DNA of 64,000 nt from an uncultured Prevotellaceae bacterium (lineage in GTDB: Bacteria; Bacteroidota; Bacteroidia; Bacteroidales; Bacteroidaceae), in the NCBI GenBank assembly GCA_902785945.1, contig CADAAR010000007.1, positions 1 through 64,000 on the forward strand. Reading direction: 5' to 3'. The position numbers were made by a program, and so were the translations under genes. A model generated the notes under the pieces. It saw only the letters and a list, made by a program, of their open reading frames with translations, was not told where the DNA came from and ran no database searches. Numbering within the stretch: position 1 is the first letter of the stretch; the number at the start of each line of letters is the position of its first letter. Of this stretch, positions 42,228-49,026 are shown piece after piece.

Positions 42228-43304
42228 ATGAAGATTTTCCATATCGTATCGAATAAGGAGTGGGGCGGAGGCGAGCAGTACGTCTACGACCTGAGTCAGC
42301 GACAGATGGCCGACGGCATCGATGTGACCATTTTCTGCAAGCCTGTGGAGGCGATTATGCAGAAGTATCAAGAGGCTGGGATGAAGGTGATTCCGCTGGC
42401 TTTGGGAGGGGCGCTGGATGTAAAAAGTGCCTGGAAAATGGCGAAGGTGATTGATAATCATTCGACTATCCATGCCCATAACTTTAAGGATGCGTTTACG
42501 GCGTGTTATGCCCGGTGTCTGATGAGGAATAAGCAGGTGCGGGTGGTGATGTGTAGGCATCTGACGCGGAAGGGTAAGAACACGTTGCTCTACCGCTGGC
42601 TCTATCGCCATCTGGACCGTCTGATCTTCGACTCGGAACTGTCGAAGTCGGCATTCCTCAGCACAGAGCCTACAATCGATGAGAAGAAGCTGGGTATTGT
42701 GCATACGAGCATTGTGGTGCCGGAAACGGTGACCACCGTGGATATCAGGGCCCAGTATGATATTCCCGAGGATTGTGTGATTGGCATGTTCCACGGAAGA
42801 TTGGATCCTGAGAAGGGGCTCGATACGCTGCTGGAGGCAGTGGCACAGATCAAGGAGAGGAATTTCCGGTTGGTGCTGGTGGGGCGCGGTAGTGAGGAAT
42901 ATACCGCCCATCTGAAGCAGACGGTGCAGGAAAAAGATATCGCTGAAAAGGTGGTGTTTGCGGGGTTTGTACATCCCGTGCTGCCGTATGTGGCGGGTGC
43001 TGACTTCGGTATCTTGGCATCGACAGTGCAGGAGGGTTGCCCGCTGTCGCCACAGGAGTATATGTCGCAAGGACGTCCTGTGGTGGTGACGAACAACGGT
43101 GGACAGCGTGAGTATGTGGTGCAGGAGCAGAACGGATTATTGGTGCCTCCCGATGATGCCAAGGCACTTGCTGAGGCTATTGCCCGTATGGTGGATGATG
43201 CGGCCCTGCGCCAGCGCTTAGGAAAGCAGGCGAAGGCCGATTTCGACGACCATCTGAATTACACGCATTATTACGAGCAGATCAAGAAGATATATGAAGA
43301 ATAA
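42228..43304 (+). CDS. Family 4 glycosyltransferase
   Basis: A 358-residue GT-B enzyme. The N-terminal MKIFHIVSNKEWGGGEQYV is the usual acceptor-domain start. The donor half has MFHGRLDPEKGLDTLLEA (sugar-nucleotide loop) and the E-x7-E-like segment ASTVQEGCPLSPQEYMSQGRPVV. It probably adds a hexose during LPS core or O-chain assembly. ATG 42228 starts only 4 nt after the promoter -7 box, so the message is predicted to be leaderless or nearly so, unless another promoter exists. It overlaps the acyltransferase gene by 11 nt. Confidence 0.92.
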   Translation: MKIFHIVSNKEWGGGEQYVYDLSQRQMADGIDVTIFCKPVEAIMQKYQEAGMKVIPLALGGALDVKSAWKMAKVIDNHSTIHAHNFKDAFTACYARCLMRNKQVRVVMCRHLTRKGKNTLLYRWLYRHLDRLIFDSELSKSAFLSTEPTIDEKKLGIVHTSIVVPETVTTVDIRAQYDIPEDCVIGMFHGRLDPEKGLDTLLEAVAQIKERNFRLVLVGRGSEEYTAHLKQTVQEKDIAEKVVFAGFVHPVLPYVAGADFGILASTVQEGCPLSPQEYMSQGRPVVVTNNGGQREYVVQEQNGLLVPPDDAKALAEAIARMVDDAALRQRLGKQAKADFDDHLNYTHYYEQIKKIYEE

Positions 43305-44238
43305 GGTGATCTATAGTCTCGTGTCTGCCTTGTGGTATCTGCTCTCGCTGCTGCCATTCTGGGTGCATTACATGTTGAGCGATTTTGTCTACTTGGTGCT
43401 TTATCGCCTGATAGGCTACCGAGTGAAGGTGGTGCGCGGTAACCTTACGACATCGTTTCCGGAGAAGTCGGAGACGGAGATCCGTAAGATAGAACGGAAG
43501 TTCTACCATCGGCTGTGCGATTATTTCGTGGAAGCGGTGAAGATGCGGACGATGAGCCGTGAGAAGATGAGGCGACATCTGGTATTCAAAGGTACCGAGG
43601 CAGTGAATGAGTGTGTGGCAGAGGGTCAATCGTGTGCTGTCTATCTGGGACATTCGTTCAATTGGGAGTGGATTACCTCGCTGCCTCTGTGGGTATCGGA
43701 GAAAGCCCAGTGTGGACAATTGTATCATGCTTTGGAGAATGAGGCTTTCGATAAACTCTTCCTGCGGTTGCGCGAGCGGTGGGGAGCAGAGTGTATTCCC
43801 TTGGTGGATATCCTCCGGAAAACAATAGAATATAAGCGGAAGCAACAGCCTACGGTGTTTGGCTATCTGGGCGATCAAGTGCCGCACTGGAACAATATCC
43901 ACCATTGGTGCTGGTTTCTGAACCATGATACGCCGGTGATGACGGGTACGGAACGTATCGCCATCAAGAACCATCAGGCGATTTTCTTCCTCGAGGTTTC
44001 GCATAAGAAACGGGGCTATTATGAGGCGGAGTTTAAGTTGATTACTCGCAAACCGGAGGAACTGAAGGAGTTTGAGGCTACGGACATCTATCATCAGATG
44101 TTGGAGGCGAGTATCCGCAGGCAACCTGAGTTGTGGCTCTGGAGCCATAACCGTTGGAAGCGCACGAGGGAGGAGTTTGACAGACGATTCCAGGTTGTAG
44201 ATGGGAAAGTCGTTCCTCGGGAAGGAGTTGAAGAATAG
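43294..44238 (+). CDS. LpxL/HtrB-family lipid A acyltransferase
   Basis: A 314-residue inner membrane enzyme that adds a secondary acyl chain to lipid A. N-terminal membrane helix (YLLSLLPFWVHYMLSDFVYLVLY), then the catalytic HxxxxE motif in YLGHSFNWEWI, the VFGYLGDQVPHW block, and the MTGTERIAIKNHQAIFF region typical of the family. Its acyl donor (acyl-ACP) and position specificity are not readable. Overlap with the GT4 gene (11 nt) and the following GT11 gene put lipid A finishing and glycan assembly in one transcript. Confidence 0.92.
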   Translation: MKNKVIYSLVSALWYLLSLLPFWVHYMLSDFVYLVLYRLIGYRVKVVRGNLTTSFPEKSETEIRKIERKFYHRLCDYFVEAVKMRTMSREKMRRHLVFKGTEAVNECVAEGQSCAVYLGHSFNWEWITSLPLWVSEKAQCGQLYHALENEAFDKLFLRLRERWGAECIPLVDILRKTIEYKRKQQPTVFGYLGDQVPHWNNIHHWCWFLNHDTPVMTGTERIAIKNHQAIFFLEVSHKKRGYYEAEFKLITRKPEELKEFEATDIYHQMLEASIRRQPELWLWSHNRWKRTREEFDRRFQVVDGKVVPREGVEE

Positions 44239-44260
44239 TTTAAAGTTATAGTTTATAGTG
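44232..44260. repeat. Imperfect heptamer-like repeat before the GT11 gene
   Basis: TAGTTTA, AAGTTA, TAGTTTA and TAGTG: a 7/6/7 pattern spanning the acyltransferase stop and the GTG start of the next gene. It is the weakest member of the heptamer class. Confidence 0.35.
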
Positions 44261-45073
44261 TTTTTTGTTCACGATAGGGGCCGGATGGCGAATAATATAC
44301 TGCAGTATGGGCATGTGTATGCCTGGAGCAGGGAGCATGGGCGCAAGACGATGTCGATGCGCTTTGCCTATAAGTATCAGTATTTCCATATCTGCGATAC
44401 GAAGCATCACAATTTCGCCACCTACGTCTTTGCGAAATATGCCGCCAAATGGGGATTGATACCGACAGTGACCTTCAGTGACGACGCGGCGCAAAATCTT
44501 CGCAACGAGGATGTCATGCTTCAGAAACGTATGCTGGTGGTGACAGGATGGGAGGCACATTGGTATGACCTGTTTCTGAAGTATAAGACGGAGATATTGG
44601 AGCTGTTTGCCTTTCACGAGGATATCGAGCAGAAGATAAAGAGGAATTTAGAGTTTGAAACTGAGAGTGAACTAAATTTGGGCGTGCATATCCGGAGGGG
44701 GGACTATGCGACGTTCTATGATGGCAAGTTTTTCTACTCTGACGAGCAGTATGTGGGGATAATCAGGCGTTTCCTGGCGTTGCATCCGGATAAACAGGTG
44801 AGGGTGTTTATCTGTGGCAATGACCCGAAACTGGATAAAGACTATTATAGGCGGGAGTTACCGGCATGTGAGGTGGTGTTTCCCGATGGGAACCCTGGCG
44901 AAGATCTGTGCTTGCTCTCGCACTGTGACTATCTAATCGGGGCTCCCAGTACGTTCTCACTGGTGGCAGCAATGTATCATGATCGTCCGTTGTATTGGAT
45001 CATGGATGCCGATGCGCCTCTTAATGACAATTCCTTCGGTTATTTCGACGATCTCTTCCAGCACATCCTTTAA
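44258..45073 (+). CDS. Family 11 glycosyltransferase (alpha-1,2-fucosyltransferase-like)
   Basis: A 271-residue enzyme with the GT11 signature LGVHIRRGDYATFYDG, preceded by an N-terminal DRGRMANNILQYGHVYAW motif corresponding to the GNQMFQYA region, and followed by FICGNDPKL and LLSHCDYLIGAPSTFSLVAAMYH. It is expected to transfer fucose from GDP-fucose to a galactose-type acceptor, although members with other donors exist. It starts at GTG 44258; the first ATG (44285) would remove the first strand. The start lies in a degenerate repeat. It ends the envelope operon and its stop overlaps the convergent LTA-synthase gene by 4 bp. Confidence 0.85.
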   Translation: MFFVHDRGRMANNILQYGHVYAWSREHGRKTMSMRFAYKYQYFHICDTKHHNFATYVFAKYAAKWGLIPTVTFSDDAAQNLRNEDVMLQKRMLVVTGWEAHWYDLFLKYKTEILELFAFHEDIEQKIKRNLEFETESELNLGVHIRRGDYATFYDGKFFYSDEQYVGIIRRFLALHPDKQVRVFICGNDPKLDKDYYRRELPACEVVFPDGNPGEDLCLLSHCDYLIGAPSTFSLVAAMYHDRPLYWIMDADAPLNDNSFGYFDDLFQHIL

Positions 45074-47010
45074 GGTACCAACCGGTTGTCGATCATTCTT
45101 GCCATATACTGCTGGATGATGGCTTTCACTTCCTTCTCCATCTGTTGCTGCTCAGGCACCTGGCCTTTCAGGTTCTTCTTCATCTGGTAGTCCTTTAGGG
45201 CATAGAGACCTATTGTCTGCTGACCATCGAACTGCAGGACATAATCACCCTTGCAATACTGATAGATGCCGTCGAGGTAATTAATGGCCCATGTTTCTGT
45301 GGCAGGGGTGTTGAGAAGATCGCAGCCGAAAGCCATATAGGGCTTGTCGTAACCCACAAGGTTGAGGATGGTGGGTAGAATGTCTGTCTGCTGGGCGATG
45401 CCATCGCGGATGCCTGGGGTGACAGTGCCACTGGGGTCGTAGAGGATGATGGAGGTGGCAAACTGATTGATGCTGCTCTTGTATTCCGGATGGTTACTCA
45501 TGTTGGTGTGATCGCCTGTCATCACGAAGATGGTGTTATTGAACCAAGACTCTTTGCTGGCTTCTTCGAAGAAACGGTGCAGGGCATGATCGGTATAGCG
45601 GATGCACTTGTGGATGGGCATCTCTTCCTCTTTATATACCTCTTTATACTGTTCCGGCACGTGGAAGGGATGGTGACTCGACAATGTGAAGAGTGCTGTC
45701 ATGAAGGGTTGCTTCATGTCGCTCATCTTCATGCAGAAATACTGCAGGAAAGGCTCGTCCCAGATGCCCCACCAGTTGTCGGAGTCGGCAGGACCATTGG
45801 TGCGAGGATCGGCCTCGAAGTCCTCCTGGCTATAGCACTGTTGGAAGCCCGTGGATCTCGTGAAACCTTGGAAACCTAAACTGGAGGCAGGGGCACCGTG
45901 GAAGAAAGCCGTTTCATAGCCCAGACTGTCGAGGCACGCTGCCATACCACTGAGTTGATTCGTGGCGTGGGAGGCAGCTACAAAAGATTCTACGAACATG
46001 GGAAGGCCTGAGAGTGCCGAGGGCATGGCATCGACGCTGGCCCGTCCGTTGGCGAAGGTATAGCGGAAACTTACGGCGTGCTGCATCAGAGAATCGAGGA
46101 AGGGGGTGTAGCCTTTGTAGCCCGGGAGAATCTCGTGATTCAGACTGCCGATATACTCACGTCCGAAGCTCTCGAGGAAGATGACGACGATGTTCTTTTT
46201 AGAGGTGAGAGGTAAGAGGTGAGAGGTAAGAGGCTGATGAATCGGGCTGAAGATGGTTTCGAGCTCTGTCTCGCTTTGGTAATAGCCAGGGTTGTGATAG
46301 CTGTGTTTGCCGATGGTGCGGAAGAGCGAGAAGGGGGTGTTCAGAATGAGTGATGCATCGTTAGGACGGTCGATGAACTGATTGGCGGTGCTGATCTTGA
46401 TAGGACGGTTATCCCAGAAGCCTCCGCGCATGCCTGCCCAGCAGAGAAAGGCTGCGATGAGTAGTGCTGATGTCTGGATGATGTAATAACGCCGGTGAGG
46501 CTGGGTGCGGAAAACAGGTACGCGATAACAGCGCCATAGCAAGGCTATCAGTGCGATGAAGAGCAATACCAGATACCAATGGCGCAGGAACTCCAGGCCT
46601 ACGATGCTGCCTAACTTATCGTCGGCGCCGAATTCGCTGAAGAAAGCAATCGTCGTACGACGGGCGGTATACTGGAAATACACGGCATCGCCGAGGTTCG
46701 TGGCGAGTCCAAGACCGTTGATGATGATATAGAGCCACTTGCAGAATCGTTGCCACTTGGCGTTCTCCTTCAGATGTAGGGGAAAGAGCATCAGGAGGAT
46801 GTAGAGGGCATTGGTGTAGGCAATGGCTGAGGTGTCGAAATAGACTCCCCCCCAGAAGATATCCCAGAACTTCGGTGAACTGAACACGTGTTCGTAAGTG
46901 CTGTAGTTCTCAAGCAGGAAGGCGATTCTGGTCACCATATAGGCCACATACAAAAGCAGGATATTGATGATCACTGCCCCCAGCTCTGATATTTTATTTT
47001 TATTATTCAT
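45070..47010 (-). CDS. LTA-synthase-family sulfatase-fold transferase, paralogue A
   Basis: A 646-residue inner membrane protein: five N-terminal membrane helices (to about residue 195) and a periplasmic sulfatase-fold domain (about 270-590). The metal and catalytic motifs are VVIFLESFGREYIG, NGRASVDAMPSALSG and FVMTGDHTNMSNH. The residue at the nucleophile position of LtaS (Thr) appears to be Ser in GRASVDAMPS. Family members transfer glycerol-phosphate or ethanolamine-phosphate from phospholipids to glycans or lipids. Here the acceptor is probably LPS or a periplasmic glycan. The linker PLTSHLLPLTS is encoded by a heptamer array. It overlaps paralogue B by 8 nt. Confidence 0.88.
   Translation of the reverse strand: MNNKNKISELGAVIINILLLYVAYMVTRIAFLLENYSTYEHVFSSPKFWDIFWGGVYFDTSAIAYTNALYILLMLFPLHLKENAKWQRFCKWLYIIINGLGLATNLGDAVYFQYTARRTTIAFFSEFGADDKLGSIVGLEFLRHWYLVLLFIALIALLWRCYRVPVFRTQPHRRYYIIQTSALLIAAFLCWAGMRGGFWDNRPIKISTANQFIDRPNDASLILNTPFSLFRTIGKHSYHNPGYYQSETELETIFSPIHQPLTSHLLPLTSKKNIVVIFLESFGREYIGSLNHEILPGYKGYTPFLDSLMQHAVSFRYTFANGRASVDAMPSALSGLPMFVESFVAASHATNQLSGMAACLDSLGYETAFFHGAPASSLGFQGFTRSTGFQQCYSQEDFEADPRTNGPADSDNWWGIWDEPFLQYFCMKMSDMKQPFMTALFTLSSHHPFHVPEQYKEVYKEEEMPIHKCIRYTDHALHRFFEEASKESWFNNTIFVMTGDHTNMSNHPEYKSSINQFATSIILYDPSGTVTPGIRDGIAQQTDILPTILNLVGYDKPYMAFGCDLLNTPATETWAINYLDGIYQYCKGDYVLQFDGQQTIGLYALKDYQMKKNLKGQVPEQQQMEKEVKAIIQQYMARMIDNRLVP
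46201..46235. repeat. Heptamer array AGAGGTR x5 inside paralogue A
   Basis: AGAGGTG, AGAGGTA, AGAGGTG, AGAGGTA and AGAGGCT in perfect register. On the minus strand they encode the linker QPLTSHLLPLTS between membrane and catalytic domains. Confidence 0.9.
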
Positions 47011-48997
47011 TATTCACTGACAATTTGTCCTGTGTCATGCGGGTCATATACTGTTGGATGATGGCTTTCAGTTCACGCTCCATCTGCGGTTGCTGCGGCA
47101 CCTTCCCGATGAGATTCTGTTTCATCAGCGAGTCACTCAGTGCGTAGACGGCTTTTGTTTGTGTGCCATCGAACTGCAGCACATGTCCTTGTTTCACATA
47201 TTGGAAGATGCCATTCAGATAATTCACAGCCCAAGTGTCTTCCGCAGGGGTGTTCAGTACATCGACGCCAAAGCCGAAATAGGGTTTGGGGTAGTGCAGC
47301 ATCCCCATGATGGTGGGTAGGATGTCTATCTGCTGGGCAATCTTGTCCTGTATCTCCGGTTGACGCTCTGCATTGCCAGGTTCATAGATGATGATGGGCG
47401 AGCAGAAACCGCCGAGGTCTGTCTCGTAGAAGGCATGATCGGAGAGATTGGTGTGGTCGCTGGTGAGTACGAAGATGGTATTGTTGAACCAAGGCTCGAG
47501 GCTCGCCTTCTCAAAGAACTTTCCGATGGCCATATCCGTATAGCGGATACACTTGTGGATGATGATGCCCTCCTCAGGATATTGGGCTTTGTATTTCTCC
47601 GGGATGACGTAGGGGTGATGACTGCTGGCGGTAAAGATTGCTGTCATGAAGGGTTCCTTCATCTCCGACATTTTCGTGGCGTAATATTGCAGGAAGGGCT
47701 CATCCCAGATGGCCCACATACCGTCGAAGTCTTCGTCACCGCCAAAACGGGTGTCTGCATCGTAGTCCTCACGTCCGTAATAGTCTTGGAAGCCTGTGGC
47801 GCGAGAGAAAGCCTGGAATCCCATAGACCCTCTTTGGGCTCCATGGAAGAAAGCCGTCTGATACCCTTCTGCTGCGAGGATGGAGGCAATGCCACTGACA
47901 TGGTTCATAGAGGCCGGGGTGAGAAAGAAAGGCTCTACGAACATCGGAATGCTCGACAAGATGCTGGGCATGCCATCGATGCTCTTACGGCCGTTGCAGT
48001 AGGTATGGCTGAAGGTGACGCTCTTCGCAATGAGAGAATCCACGTATGGGGTGTAACCGCGGTATTGGCCATTCTCAAGAGTTTTGTTTAGGGCGCCGAT
48101 GTATTCACGCCCGAAGCTCTCGACGATGAGGACGACGACATTTTTCTTTATGAATCCGGGGGCGATGGTATCTCTGGACTCTCCGGATATTCCGGAAAGT
48201 CCGGTGTGCACCGGGCTATAGATGGCCTCCATCTCCTGTTCATTCTGATAGTAATCGGGCACTACGAAGACTGCTTTTCCAATGGTGCGATAGAGCGAGA
48301 AGGGGGTATTTAGTACGAGGGCTGCCTCGATAGGACGGTTTACATATTGATTGGCATTGGAGATGGTGATGGGTCTTACGGCGGTGGTAAAGCCTCCTCG
48401 GATACCTGCCACTACAAAGGGGGCAAAGGCTGCCAGCGAGAGAAATACCGTGAGGGCGTAGGGCCAGGGACGCAGACGCTTCCATTCCAAGCCTGTTTTG
48501 ACATACAGTTTCCACACGCCCCATATCAGAAGGACAAAAGCGATGACGAGATACCAATGATGCAGGGTCTCCGTGAGAAAGATAGAACCGAGGTTTCCTT
48601 CGTTTGAGAACTCGCTGAAAACGGTGGTTGTCGTGCGGCGCATGGTATAGCGGAAGTACACGCTGTCGCAGAGGTTGATGGCAAGAGCCAGACCATTGAT
48701 GACGCTGAAGACCCACTTGCAGATCTGTTGGTAGGTATCGTTTTCTTTCCTATGCCAAGGTAGGAGCATCAGTACGATGTAGGGGATGTTGGTCACGAGG
48801 ATGGCTGAGGTATCGAACACCAATCCGCCTCCTAGCATCTCCATGAGGTGGGAGAAACTCAGACCCTGTTCGAAATAGCTATAGTTCACCAGCAGGTAGA
48901 TGATTCTTGCCAGGAAATAGAGTATATAGGCAATGCCCAGATTACATAGCATCGCCGTCAGTGGCGCCAGATATCCGAATCGTTTCGTCTTCATCAT
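47003..48997 (-). CDS. LTA-synthase-family sulfatase-fold transferase, paralogue B
   Basis: Closest relative of paralogue A: same five-helix membrane part (LGIAYILYFLARIIYLLVNY...), linker, and sulfatase fold with VVVLIVESFGREYIG, NGRKSIDGMPSILSS (Ser at the presumed nucleophile) and FVLTSDHTNLSDH. The ORF can be opened at TTG 49006, but ATG 48997 (or 48994) is the likely start, leaving a small gap after the upstream gene. The linker TGLSGISGESRD, at the same place as the heptamer-coded linker of paralogue A, is encoded by a nonamer array. A tandem duplication in the operon is evident. Difference in acceptor between the paralogues is unknown. Confidence 0.88.
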   Translation of the reverse strand: MMKTKRFGYLAPLTAMLCNLGIAYILYFLARIIYLLVNYSYFEQGLSFSHLMEMLGGGLVFDTSAILVTNIPYIVLMLLPWHRKENDTYQQICKWVFSVINGLALAINLCDSVYFRYTMRRTTTTVFSEFSNEGNLGSIFLTETLHHWYLVIAFVLLIWGVWKLYVKTGLEWKRLRPWPYALTVFLSLAAFAPFVVAGIRGGFTTAVRPITISNANQYVNRPIEAALVLNTPFSLYRTIGKAVFVVPDYYQNEQEMEAIYSPVHTGLSGISGESRDTIAPGFIKKNVVVLIVESFGREYIGALNKTLENGQYRGYTPYVDSLIAKSVTFSHTYCNGRKSIDGMPSILSSIPMFVEPFFLTPASMNHVSGIASILAAEGYQTAFFHGAQRGSMGFQAFSRATGFQDYYGREDYDADTRFGGDEDFDGMWAIWDEPFLQYYATKMSEMKEPFMTAIFTASSHHPYVIPEKYKAQYPEEGIIIHKCIRYTDMAIGKFFEKASLEPWFNNTIFVLTSDHTNLSDHAFYETDLGGFCSPIIIYEPGNAERQPEIQDKIAQQIDILPTIMGMLHYPKPYFGFGVDVLNTPAEDTWAVNYLNGIFQYVKQGHVLQFDGTQTKAVYALSDSLMKQNLIGKVPQQPQMERELKAIIQQYMTRMTQDKLSVNNE
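48174..48206. repeat. Nonamer TCCGGA array inside paralogue B
   Basis: TCTGGA 48174, TCCGGA 48183, TCCGGA 48192, TCCGGT 48201: exact 9-bp period, minus-strand coding TGLSGISGESRD. Confidence 0.85.
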
Positions 48998-48998
48998 A

Positions 48999-49026
48999 AT
49001 TGTCAATTCTCAATGGTCAATTCCTT
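48999..49026. repeat. Heptamer array ATTSTCA x3-4 between paralogues B and C
   Basis: ATTGTCA, ATTCTCA, ATGGTCA and ATTCCTT in register. It spans the last codons of the upstream gene (C-terminus KELTIEN) and the ribosome-binding region of paralogue B. Confidence 0.65.

Noticed and set aside
42207-44148. Long antisense frames (about 287 codons each) opposite the GT4 and acyltransferase genes
   Set aside because: No family signature, composition biased to His, Gln and Arg, and the sense genes are clear.
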